Source: Asterionellopsis glacialis
Taxonomy: Eukaryota > Bacillariophyta > Plagiogrammaphyceae > Rhaphoneidales > Asterionellopsidaceae
Assembly: GCA_014885115.2 (NCBI GenBank)
Contig: WKLE02000622.1
Coordinates: 1-14,418 of the forward strand
DNA: 14,418 bases
Direction of reading: 5' to 3'
Position numbers and translations under genes: made by a program. Positions 1 through 8,030 of this stretch are shown one piece after another. Within the stretch, counting starts at the first letter, position 1. Each line of letters opens with the position of its first letter. The notes below the pieces were generated by a model, which worked only from the letters and a program-made list of their open reading frames with translations, was not told the DNA's origin and made no database searches.

Positions 1-390
1 GTAGTCACAAATCCGCTGAACATTTCAGTCCCGCAGATGCATCATCCTTATCTTTTATTCTAAATACATCGACCCAGATCCAGGCCCTCGTTGATTATCC
101 CGGGTTATTTTTTTTGTCCCGAGTTATTTTTAGTTGTAGTTGACTAATCTATGAGAACCCCCAGCGAAACCCTGAAATCCAGATCCTTCAGATGCATGTG
201 TGAGTCACGAAAGGTGATGTACGACCAATACGGATCAGAATTAGTCCAAGTTATGCTTGTGACTTTAGATCATTTGATATTCCTAAAAAATCATATACAT
301 CTGTATGATGACGAAGTAAACAGAAAAAAGGAAGAGAATCATCAAGCAAATGATGACGCAGGTGTAAGAGGATTGTATTTGGATAGAAAG
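1..390. repeat. Repeat A1, left copy of a direct duplication
   Basis: This stretch matches 8031-8395 in the same orientation. It opens with the same bases (GTAGTCACAAATCCGCTGAA) and stays close until the GATGACGCA near 360 (8392 in the other copy), with several small indels. It contains a short T-rich motif built on CCCGGGTTATTTTT: two units here near 98-135, three in the right copy. The similarity begins at base 1, so the repeat may extend beyond the window. A small open frame from 151 to 393 (starting MRTPSETLKSR) is present, but its counterpart at 8193 shifts frame at an A-run, so I do not treat it as a gene. Confidence 0.9.
251..365. pseudogene. Scrambled relic of gene X inside repeat A1
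   Basis: Two pieces of the gene at 7029-7868 are recognisable. On the minus strand, 310 down to 251 reads VYDFLGISNDLKSQA then stop, against VYDLLGISNDLEAQE in gene X (residues 91-105). On the plus strand, about 298-365 reads HLYDDEVNRKKEENHQ, against LLYDEEGKEEDNQQDN in gene X (residues 16-31). The two pieces are in opposite orientation and slightly overlap, so this is a rearranged fragment and not a simple truncated copy. Both readings are short but match in order and in composition. Confidence 0.65.
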
Positions 391-412
391 TGAGCTATAC
401 AATTTAAAAGAT

Positions 413-539
413 GATTGACACTGCAATCAGTATAATATGCCATAGTGACATGAAAGATGTCATGACTAATGACGTAATGCACGACCTCTTCGAGGTCCAT
501 TCAGGGTCTCGAGGTCGGAGCTGTTTCGCACCTCCAATA
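413..539 (-). repeat. Probable partial LTR of copia remnant 1
   Basis: In the minus orientation this lies just after the stop of the RNase H frame. It is preceded by a purine tract (GAGAGGGAG, about 541-549), as expected of a polypurine primer, and begins TATTGGAGG, one base from the usual TGTTGGA copia LTR start. It contains three possible regulatory shapes: the inverted repeat GACCTC-TTC-GAGGTC (483-497), the inverted repeat TGACAT-GAAAG-ATGTCA (446-462) and a CRE-like TGACGTAA (470-477). The far end is not defined, and no second copy is in the window, so the LTR assignment rests on position and start motif. Confidence 0.55.
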
Positions 540-552
540 CTCCCTCTCACAG

Positions 553-1557
553 TTACCATCCCATGAGTAATCTGTGTTTAGTTTTGAATTCAAGGCATTG
601 AAGTGGTTTGGGGAATATGTCCGCAAGTTGAATTGTAGTATCAATGGGATTCAACTCGATTTGGCCTGGAATGATGGATTCTCTGAACCAGTGATATTCA
701 TTTGCAATATGATGAGTTTGAGGAGTCATCCGTGGACCTTTATAGCTGCCCAAAGAGAGGGCACCATTGTTGTCTTCCCAAACTTCAGAGATTACTGATA
801 ATCTTTAATGTAGTATGTTCATTATCTTGGAGATTTCACCTACTACCCACCGAATTGGCACAAAGCTTCGCATTGAATGACTTAAGGAAATATATTCAGG
901 CTCGAGCGTTGACAATGCTGTCTTAGTCTGAAGTTTCAAATTCCATGGGAGAGGAGCTCCGCCTTTGAGTGATGACCCATCCAGATCAACTTTTGGATAC
1001 GACTGGGTCTTCAGGGTTTTCTACACCCCACAGTCCGGCAAAGTCAGCATCACAGTATAAATCAAGATTTAGGTCATGTGACGGCTTGAGAATTAGTCCC
1101 TTGTCTCGTGTGTACTTGAGATACTTGATCAAATAGATCAGTCCGCGTTCATGGCAGGCCTTGGGACATGATATAAATTGTGCATCGTGACTTACAGCAA
1201 ATGAGATATCTGGTCTTGAGTTTGTTGCCAGATAAGTAAGCATGCCTATGACAGAACTATAACTCCAATTGCGATTGCAAGGATCACCATCTGGATCTTT
1301 GCCAGCGATGTCCTTTGGAGCTGGTACAAACTTGTGATGAGCATTCTCTAAACCAGCAATTTGAATGATGTGATCAATCAATCTGGTTTGAAGCAGTTCT
1401 ACTCCATCAGAAGTTTTCTGGATCAGGATTCCTAGAAATCCGTTTGTGTCATCCTCAACATTCAAATTGAATGCAAGTTTGTCTATTGTGTCATCTGGTT
1501 CCCTAATCTTCTCTATGATGGAGTCGATATCTTCATTGTTCTTAGAGAAGAATACAA
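553..1557 (-). pseudogene. Copia remnant 1: end of reverse transcriptase plus RNase H
   Basis: Reading down from 1557, the frame starts at VVFFSKNNEDIDSIIEK, which lies just after the YVDD motif in copia reverse transcriptases, so the catalytic half is missing. It continues through the RT connection region (SYSSVIGMLTYLATNSRPDI) and into RNase H (LYCDADFAGLWG). A TGA at 986-988 falls where KSRSG is expected. A frameshift follows, then the second frame reads LKLQTKTALSTLEPEYISL, a TAA at 805-807, VWEDNNGALSLG, THHIANEYHWF and IQLADIFPKPL. It ends at LLMGW with TAA at 553-555, likely the true end of the polyprotein. The element is dead: truncated, with two premature stops and a frameshift. Confidence 0.88.
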
Positions 1558-1785
1558 CTGAAGTTACATATGATGAACATACAAGCATCACTTCCGCTTT
1601 GTTCATGCAATCATCATCCACCAGTGATCATATCTTTTAGGGATCGAAATTGTCAATGACTCCAAAAACAAAGACAAGAATGTAAATGAAATCAAGCAAT
1701 CCATCAATAAGCTTTGCACACTGCATATCTTGTCCTCTCTTCTTCTCCTGAACATCATAGCCAAAAAATTAAAGAGATTGAAGCT
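1558..1785. repeat. Repeat B1, left copy (matches 8639-8868)
   Basis: This is a close match in the same orientation to the 3' end of gene Y and the 80 bp beyond it. It begins at GAAGTTACATATGATGAACA and decays near 1785. The shared stretch covers both coding and downstream sequence. Order and orientation match the right-hand pair A2-B2, so A and B together mark one duplicated segment. Confidence 0.9.
1637..1762 (-). pseudogene. C-terminal fragment of a gene Y paralogue
   Basis: The minus strand reads GYDVQEKKRGQDMQCAKLID, then GLLDFIYILVFVFGVIDNFD, then P and TAA at 1637-1639. Gene Y ends GLDVQGKERGQYMQCAKLAE, GLLDFICALVVVFGVIDNFD, P. Frame, stop position and all but about ten residues agree. 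Upstream of these 41 codons the frame meets a TAA, though nucleotide similarity continues weakly to about 1785. The rest of the gene is missing, with unrelated sequence and copia remnant 2 lying beyond. The differences include hydrophobic-for-hydrophobic changes (CALVV to YILVF), so the copy may have diverged for some time as a gene before breaking. That last point is inference. Confidence 0.85.
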
Positions 1786-1945
1786 GAAATGGCGCGTGTT
1801 GAAACTACAACTCCCGGAGGAGGCTTTCCATGATGCACTAGCAATGTATTAGTGTAGTCCAGTCGTTGAGAGATTTTACTTGTCAAACCAGATTGTTAAA
1901 ATAATTATGATCTATTTGAGAACAACAGCGATGGTCACATTTCGA
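1786..1945. other. Spacer with no recognised feature
   Basis: These 160 bases separate repeat B1 from the end of copia remnant 2. I looked for the LTR or polypurine tract expected after the polyprotein stop and for sequence shared with 6600-6900 at the other end, and found neither. The 3' LTR is therefore absent or too diverged to see. Confidence 0.5.
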
Positions 1946-2940
1946 TCATTCTGCAGCTGGTATCTTTCTCATGATTGGATTGATGGTTGTGTACTTAACC
2001 ACGTCAGTTCCGTCAGTAAGTTCAATATCTTCTTCTTCCTCCAATATTGTGTATCTGTTTGATGGATGTTTATTATCGCTAACCTTAACATTTGACTTGT
2101 TATTAACTTTCTTCAACACACTCCTGTGATGCATATTATTTGAATTGTATGCATCAGGCTCTATGTTCATAATGTAATCTCTGAATTTTCTAAAGGTGGA
2201 TCCTTGAAGTGGTTTAGTAAAGAAATTGGCAACCATCTCTTCCGTTGGGCAGTAAGCAATGCAAACATCACCTTTCTGTACCCTATCTGTGATAAAGAAA
2301 TATCTGATACTGATGTGTCGTATCCTATTGCTACTTGACGCCTTCCCATTTACTTCCAATTTGATGAAGCTGTTGTTATCCTGTAGAAGTAGATTATCCT
2401 TAACTTCCCAGCCTTGTGCTTTCATGAAGTACAGGGTCCATAGACACTTGGGCAGTATGTCATCTGTTCCAACTAACTCACTCTCTGTTGTACTGCAAGT
2501 ATTCAGTTTTTGTTTTAGTGAGGCAGCATATACTGCCCCCTTTCCAAGAGTCAACAATCCTCCCATGTGTCCCTTCATGTCTGGGTGAATGGCATGTGAT
2601 GCATCTACAAACCATTTTGTAATGCACATTTTGTTGCCTTCTAAGGTCAGTGGCATCCATGCAGTGTGACAGAGGTATTGGATCACTCATTCTAATTTCT
2701 TGTAGTCATCTACATCAGGTTGTTTTACCCTTGTGCTAAGGAAGGCCATGGCCGTTTGTATGTCTGGTCAAGCTCTTTTGCTCAGGAAGAGTAGCTTGGC
2801 TGTAAAGTGGTGGAACAATTCTGTTGTCTCTTTGTCCAGTAGCTTTGGGTTCACTAGGTTTATGGTAAAAAGGTGATTGGCCACTGTGGTATTTGATTCC
2901 CCATTCATGTCAGGTGGCGCTTCCTTCAGTAGCTTCTCTA
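1946..2940 (-). pseudogene. Copia remnant 2: RT connection and RNase H
   Basis: After the frameshift the second frame reads LLEKLLKEAPPDMNGES, FHHFTAKLLFLSKRA, then TGA (2768-2770) where CKRARPD-type sequence is expected, then a second TGA (2687-2689). RNase H follows: candidate catalytic acids in KWFVDASHAIHPDMKGH, STTESELVG and LLQDNNSF. The last conserved motif reads MVANFFTKPLQG. An Asp is normal where Asn sits (codon 2225-2227), so RNase H activity may have been lost apart from the stops. A Lys/Asn- and Glu-rich tail continues to the stop at 1946. Confidence 0.9.
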
Positions 2941-4353
2941 GTAGTCAAGCATCAAGATCAGTACTTTCTTCGGTTTTGAAAAGTCTAATGTCATGCCTAG
3001 GTAGTCATGCACTTTTCCCCGGCGAACAGTCAGAGGTGCCTTCTTACTTCCCAATACATCTTCCAGTTTTGTTATGATCTCACTCACCACATTGGGGTCA
3101 ACGTGGGATATCTTGAGGTCATCTACATGCCACAGTACGGTGCATTGCTTCCCATTGATGTTTTTATTCATTACGCACCAGTCATATGGGTTGGTTTTGA
3201 AGCCTAAATTGTGTAGAACGTGCAAATGCTTTCTCCAGAATAACAATGCCGCTCATAAGGTTCCGTATGACGCTTTCCAAAGAGTTACGTACAGCACTTT
3301 TTTGCCTTTTTTGATGTTCACATACTTCCTATATAGTTTTGGGTCAGGTTTCACGAGTAGTTCCGCCTTGATTCCTCTCATTCTCATGTGGACGACTTTG
3401 TCATTATCAGCATGCATAAACGCTCCAGGTATATCGCAGGTGGCCACATCTCATTGCTCCTCAGCATCTATGATGCATGATAACATTACAGACTCAATAG
3501 CTACAGTTGGTGCACTGGCATCTTCCTTGGACGTGGTTTCTCTTTGTTTGTGTCCATCAGCACAGCCTTGGGCCTTGATGGTGCCGCACCTTTTCACTTT
3601 CAGGAACATAAGGTATTCAAGTGCTCTCTTTCTTTCTTCAATGGTGAGTTTCTTTGCATACTCAGGTTTGATGACAGTCCTGTCATGTAGTTTTTTCACT
3701 TCTTTGTTTATTGCATTGATACCCTTGTTGCTGAATAGACGTAGACCCTTCTGTGCTGTGTACTGAGTAAGGACAGTGTCAGTCATAACAGGGTCATAGG
3801 ATTCATAGAAGTCATTTGGTTTTTCAACACCCAACTGGTGGTGTAGTTGTGATTCATGTTCATGACATTGGAGCTGTAGGTTGATATGTCCTTCTTGTAG
3901 TTGGTCTATCAATTTGTTGATGTCACTGTCCTGTAGTTCAAGTTTGTAGTCACACTCCTGTGATTCGTAGTCTTGGGTGTGAAGGTACCCTTCATTTGCT
4001 CCTCCTATGTGGGAATAGTCCCTTCTTTTTTGTTCTCTAAGTCTCATTGGATGTGTTCATGTGTGTGTGGTACGGGTGGCTACATTGGTATTGTTGTTGT
4101 TGTATTCAGCAGTGGTCTCATCAGCTAATTCCTGCAGTGGTTCATTTTCTGTTTCATGTACTTGCTCTTGTTCTGGGCCTGCTTGTACTAGGTCTTCTAT
4201 TTGTTGGTCCTGTGCTTCTTCTGCTTCTTGGTCTTCTTCTGCTTGTAGTTCTTCTACTTGTGTTTCTTCTGCTTGTGGTTCTTCTGCTTATGTTTCTTCT
4301 GCTTCTACTTCTTGGTCTTCTTCATCTTCATCTTGTTCTTGTTCTTCTTCTAC
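2941..4353 (-). pseudogene. Copia remnant 2: acidic linker and reverse transcriptase
   Basis: The first part (about 4353-4130) codes for a Glu/Gln/Ala-rich linker built from repeated EE-type units such as AEEPQAEETQVEE, with TAA at 4288-4290. After TGA 4057-4059 come MRLREQKRRDYSHI and the RT lead-in (FSNKGINAINKEVKKLHDRT). The fingers region reads FLKVKRCGTIKAQGCADGHK. The first catalytic Asp is in CDIPGAFMHAD (codon 3433-3435) and the paired Asps are in WHVDDLKISHVD (3118-3123), which replaces the more familiar YVDD. TGA codons at 3451-3453 and 3253-3255 fall before DVATCDIPGAF and before AALLFW, the latter where an Arg or Lys is usual. The frame fails at about 2940 by a one-base shift after LMLDY. 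Confidence 0.9.
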
Positions 4354-5526
4354 TTATTGTTCTTGAAGTTGTTCTTGGTCTGCGATGTGTGCTGCAGGTG
4401 GTACAGTCACTCCTGCAATGTAGGCACCTGGGTCATGGTTGTCAAGGGGTTGTGTCACTTCATTTGTGGCATAGTATGTGCCAGTATCTTCAGTGTCTTG
4501 GTTGTCATCAGTGTCTTCATCTGGTTCGTAGTCCGGGTCATCATCGGTAAGATTGTCTGGGTCTTCAATGGGATCGCTGTTGCAATGGGTGAACACCAGA
4601 CCCTTGGAACCCTTGGCACAACGCGCCATGGTATGGACTCTGGTGATAACGATGTCAGGCATTGGCAATGGCATCCAGCTACGGCATTTGAGAATCCTCC
4701 CAGCGGTTAAGCTAAAGAAATAGAAGCCACCTTGGGTATTTCCGATGGGGTGAAGGGCGAGGGCACCGTGAGTACGGGCTGCCATAGAATTGTCAGTCTC
4801 ATCTTCGTGCACCTGACAATATTTGCCAAATTCAAGGGCACGGTGTTCGTTATAACTGATGGTAGATCCTGTGATTATAGTTTGTGGGCTGAGGGTATCT
4901 GACACTCCGTCGGCGTGTGGGAAAGAGTTCATCCAGAAGTTGACAGTCTTGGCCATCTCGGCGATCAGACAAGGTGGCATGCGTTGTAAAGGTAATATAT
5001 TACAGATGCTATGAGTGTGTTCTTTGATTTGTCAGATATAGTTCTCAACTTCAGGGACATGTTCATTCTTGGAAACTGGGTTGAACTTGATTCCCATTTT
5101 TGCAACTTTTCCTTGTATGGATTCAAACTCTCCATCCAGTAATATGTCTGTTACTTCAAAACCCCGCTGTTTGTAAATGTTGGAAATTTGTTGAATTGCT
5201 GCAGTCAGTGTGTCATTCTTTTTATTTGATATGACTTCAACTGTACTGAAATGCAATTTCCTGGATGTACTAAAAAAGAATGGTATGCTGTTCATATACA
5301 TGATGTCAGCTGTAAGGGTCATGTCGTGATGCATTTGCATTATCTTCAAAGGTATGTCAGGTACATTCACCACAACATGTTTAGGTTTATGACAAGTGGT
5401 TTTGCCTTTGATGGACCCCACATCAGGTCCGAATATGTTCTCTGCGATTACGACATCCTTTCTGGTTATTGGACAGTCCTTTATTTCATTGTTGTGAATG
5501 GGTTTTAGGAGGTTGTGAGTGGTAGG
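4354..5526 (-). pseudogene. Copia remnant 2: integrase
   Basis: The core follows the pre-integrase region in the same frame. The first catalytic Asp is in TLTADIMYMN, the second in ILLDGEFE, and a candidate catalytic Glu lies in EHVPEVENYI. Directly after that, TGA at 5032-5034 replaces the Arg expected in the YIR-IKE motif. The frame then continues through MPPCLIAEM, NSFPHADGVSDTLSPQTI, GGFYFFSLTAGRI and PMPDIVITRVH, the usual C-terminal integrase landmarks. It then enters a very acidic stretch (DDDPDYEPDEDTDDNQDTED). It ends at TAA 4354-4356, which interrupts a Gln/Glu-rich linker. Confidence 0.9.
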
Positions 5527-6633
5527 TCAAGCAAGAATATGCTGTAGGCGACGGGCTTTGACGGCACGTAAGAAATCTCTTTTGGTGTAGTTACTTTTGT
5601 TATTTGCTACAGTATTAATGAGAACTGTTCCCTCCTGGCATTCCTTAGTGTCCAAGTAGTAAAGGCCGCGGTCGGATTGCGTGAAGACTCGTTGTGATCC
5701 GTTGGGCTTGTGTACAAGGAAACGATTGTTCTCAGCACTGTCAAAAGTTACTCTGTATTTGGATTTGACCCTGGACAAAGACAAGATGTTTGCTATACCA
5801 TTTGGATGGCACCACACTATTCTGTATCCCAGAAAATCGGCAATCAGGTTTGTAACGGCTATCCCAGCATTGCAATGGATCTTCATGTGACTCTTACTAG
5901 CATGAATGTTTTTTAGTAATGCCTTGTTGTAAAACACATCAACTGTTGATTGGTTGTCTAGGAGCACCCAGTGGTCCTGAATGCTTGTGTTGGTTCCTTG
6001 CCTTTTTGGAGCAGAATTGTTAAGTAATGCTTCCTTGTAGGTATTGTGGGAGGTCTTGTTTATTTGGAAGAAATTGAATGTGTGTGCATCATTTGGATCC
6101 GACAGGTCTTCAAGATAGTCTTGTACTGTTGACGAGCCACTCATGAACAGGTTTTCCCCTTCTTTGTTCTTCTTCACATTGTCTTCGCTCTTGTTGTTCG
6201 ACTGTTTGGCTGAAGGACATTGTGGTGACAAGTGTCCAACTCCGCCACAGTTATAGCACTTCAGTTCTTGGTTGTTCCTTTTTTCACTTTTCTTGTATCG
6301 ACCGCGTCTGCTGTTCTGCGTCACGGTGACGCCGTCGTTAGCTTCATTTTCTTGTGCATTTTTTATGTTTGCTTGGTCATGGTGACCATCATTAGTGAAT
6401 GATACCCCATCACTGACCATGCCCATAACTTTTACTAAGTTTCTTGGGTCCTGTTTCCAGTTGACCAACAGGTTGTAGGCTTCAGTCATGTTCTTTGGAT
6501 AGTTATTGTTCCCTTGGAGGTATTCGTTCTCCAGGCTCTTGATGAGCCTTCCATATCGGCTACGATCGGCGCCAAGCAGATAGGCCATTGCCATGTATAC
6601 TTCTTTTGCTCTGTTCCTAGCGCTGTGGCTTCG
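5527..6633 (-). pseudogene. Copia remnant 2: Gag, zinc knuckle, protease and pre-integrase
   Basis: The recognisable Gag part starts at about AKEVYMAMAYLLGADRSRYG (near 6612) and includes a YPKNMTEAYNLLVNW segment typical of these Gags. A CX2CX4HX4C zinc knuckle (CYNCGGVGHLSPQC) lies at 6217-6258, preceded by a basic RRGRYKK patch. The protease active site is LLDNQSTVDVF, with the Asp codon at 5956-5958; this group uses D-N-Q-S in place of the D-S-G of classic copia. It is followed by HPNGIANILSLSRVKS and a pre-integrase segment (VFTQSDRGLYYLDT). The open frame stops at TGA 5527-5529, where related proteins read an Arg before P-T-T. Upstream a TGA at 6634-6636 closes the frame, so the Gag start codon is not present in frame. 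Confidence 0.9.
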
Positions 6634-6760
6634 TCAGGTAATGCTCCTTGTCCTTGAGTCCCATTTTAAGTAGTCCTGGTCCGTATCCAATGGATCCTCC
6701 AATGTGTGAGATGATCCCAATGGTGTCTTTGGTGACATATATTTTTGCGTGTACACGCAT
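6617..6760 (-). other. Unrecognised 47-codon open stretch
   Basis: From ATG at 6758-6760 the minus strand reads MRVHAKIYVTKDTIGIISHI, continues with a Gly-rich GGSIGYGPGLLKMGLKD, and stops at TAG 6617-6619. The frame is open a further dozen codons upstream of the ATG. The composition is balanced and protein-like, unlike the surrounding AT-rich spacer. It overlaps the first few codons of the recognisable Gag frame in another frame. It could be an exon end of a host gene into which copia remnant 2 inserted, or a frameshifted Gag N-terminus. I do not recognise a family. Confidence 0.3.
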
Positions 6761-7028
6761 AGTGGAGGCCGACTTGAATACAGTCACGATGCAAACATAT
6801 CAAATAATATGCGTTTCATACACGCAGTTATAACTAATAAATAATGTTTCTACTCTAGATAATACTTAATAGGGCCTATATGCAATAACGCAACGAATTC
6901 ATCTCTTTTTTGGTTTCCTATAACATTCGTGTTTTTATCTCGTCTGCCGAAATATAAAATGATGAAAAGAATCTCTTCTCCTTGTATCTTTAAGTGCAGT
7001 ACAGAACAGCAGCAGAATTATTGTTGTA
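6761..7028. other. Spacer left of gene X
   Basis: No gene is seen. The right part, about 6940-7028, is the 3' flank of gene X in its orientation. It holds a segment (GATACAAGGAGAAGAGATTC on the minus strand, near 6970-6990) that recurs with one change at 10249-10268, showing that this flank belongs to the repeated gene X unit. Confidence 0.6.
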
Positions 7029-7868
7029 TCAATTCTTCCTATTCCTAGTAGTATATTGGCTAGTAGTGTAAGGACTTGTTGTAGTAGTCGAAGTAGTGAT
7101 ATCATCATCGGTGGATGAAGTAGGCATGTACTCGTTATTGTTGTTGTAGGATGCTGACGTCGGAGATGAAATAGGAATTTTAGGAGCAATGATTAGCAAA
7201 CCAATGATACATACAAAATATAAAAAATATTGAATTGAATTCAACAATAATACAAAAGATATTACAGCCAAAAATTGTCTGGCAACTCTTATATTGTCAC
7301 GTTCCACATCTTGTTGGTTCGTACGAAGAATGTCCATCATGGTAGTATGTTCGTCAAATTCATGTAAATGCTTATTTTGGAAGTAGGTTCGTATAGCACT
7401 AAACCGTCCAAGTACTAATTGTGATTTTGCAGTGTGAGTAGTAGTAACAGCATTTGTTGGTGTCGTCGTAGTAGTAGTAAGTATTGCACTTTCTAAAGAA
7501 GGAAGACTTGCTACCAATAAAAGATCTTCCACTCCCATGATTGGTCCAAGCTGTTCTTGTGCCTCGAGATCATTTGATATTCCTAAAAGGTCGTATACAT
7601 GCTGTACACGAGGATCAATGACGTGAATATTCTGCTTCTCCTCATCATTGATATTATGATGACTTACTTTGTCATTTGTTTGTTTCTGATGATTATGTGG
7701 AATTGTTGTAGAAAACGAGGAGGAGGATTCACGTGTACTACTCTGCTTACTTTTTCGTACAATAACAGCAGCAGCATTATCTTGTTGGTTGTCTTCCTCT
7801 TTTCCTTCCTCATCGTACAGAAGAATTGCTGTTGTAGCAGGAAGTTGTAGATGCTTTTCTTGATCCAT
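7029..7868 (-). CDS. Gene X: hypothetical protein with one membrane segment
   Basis: This is an uninterrupted 279-codon frame from ATG at 7868 to TGA at 7029-7031, with no obvious intron. The N-terminal third is hydrophilic (DEEGKEEDNQQDN at 19-31, a Ser-rich run near 48-54, then NDEEKQN). A conserved-looking block, VQHVYDLLGISNDLEAQEQL, occupies 88-107, followed by a Thr-rich spacer (131-146). Residues about 197-228 form a strong hydrophobic segment (FLAVISFVLLLN through CIIGLLIIAP). The tail is Asn-, Thr- and Ser-rich. This suggests a single-pass membrane protein with a long, low-complexity soluble part. Function is unknown. Relics at 251-365, 8265-8490 and 10090-10300 show it belongs to a family or repeat. 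It may itself be part of an unidentified mobile element. Confidence 0.65.
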   Translation of the reverse strand: MDQEKHLQLPATTAILLYDEEGKEEDNQQDNAAAVIVRKSKQSSTRESSSSFSTTIPHNHQKQTNDKVSHHNINDEEKQNIHVIDPRVQHVYDLLGISNDLEAQEQLGPIMGVEDLLLVASLPSLESAILTTTTTTPTNAVTTTHTAKSQLVLGRFSAIRTYFQNKHLHEFDEHTTMMDILRTNQQDVERDNIRVARQFLAVISFVLLLNSIQYFLYFVCIIGLLIIAPKIPISSPTSASYNNNNEYMPTSSTDDDITTSTTTTSPYTTSQYTTRNRKN

Positions 7869-8030
7869 TATTTCAAGAACGGTACTTTGTTAATAATACT
7901 GTATTATGAAATATTATGAAACAAGTGTAGGCGTCCTCTCTAGAGATTGTTGTTGACGTTGGGGTGTAAGATGTAAACTTACAGTAGGTCCTACCGGTAT
8001 GAGGAAATTATATGTTACATGACTTCTGAA
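7869..8030. other. Upstream flank of gene X
   Basis: These 162 bases lie between the gene X start codon and repeat A2. AT-rich runs near 7889-7920 (AATAATACTGTATTATGAAA and similar) could include promoter elements of gene X, but I see no clear TATA box at a defined distance. Confidence 0.4.

Larger units (their letters stand above)
1946..6633 (-). mobile_element. Copia remnant 2, near-complete Gag-Pol without visible LTRs
   Basis: This is a Ty1/copia-order retrotransposon: Gag, protease, integrase, reverse transcriptase, RNase H. Gag through RT lie in one minus-strand frame from 6633 to about 2941, interrupted only by stop codons. One frameshift near 2940 moves the remainder into a second frame that runs to a stop at 1946. 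Premature stops are TGA at 5527-5529, 5032-5034, 4057-4059, 3451-3453, 3253-3255, 2768-2770 and 2687-2689, and TAA at 4354-4356 and 4288-4290. Each TGA falls where Arg is expected or plausible, and each TAA where Gln is. The Gag N-terminus is missing or unrecognisable above about 6612. Motif style places it with the diatom CoDi elements, but the exact group is not determined. Confidence 0.92.

Noticed and set aside
151..393. Small gene starting MRTPSETLKSR, repeated at 8193-8462
   Set aside because: The two copies lose frame agreement at an A-run and the sequence is a mosaic of gene X fragments. No evidence of selection as a protein.
1755..1800. Plus-strand peptide KIKEIEAEMAR resembling the N-terminus of DRG-type GTPases
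   Set aside because: The DNA aligns with the antisense of gene Y (repeat B) across most of this stretch, and the peptide stops soon after with no GTPase motifs. The resemblance is probably accidental.
1786..1945. LTR of copia remnant 2
   Set aside because: No polypurine tract, no TGTTG start and no match to the other end of the element.
3074..3766. 230-codon plus-strand frame
   Set aside because: It is antisense to clear reverse transcriptase motifs in the minus strand.
4047..4710. Long plus-strand frames rich in Leu, Val, Phe or Ser
   Set aside because: They are the reverse reading of the Glu/Gln-rich linker of copia remnant 2; the composition is a mirror of the coding repeat.
1946..6633. 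Genetic code in which TGA means Arg
   Set aside because: CGA codons remain in use, TAA also appears at probable Gln positions, one host-type gene ends in TGA, and a frameshift and an Asp-to-Asn change show the element is decaying. Mutation is the simpler explanation.
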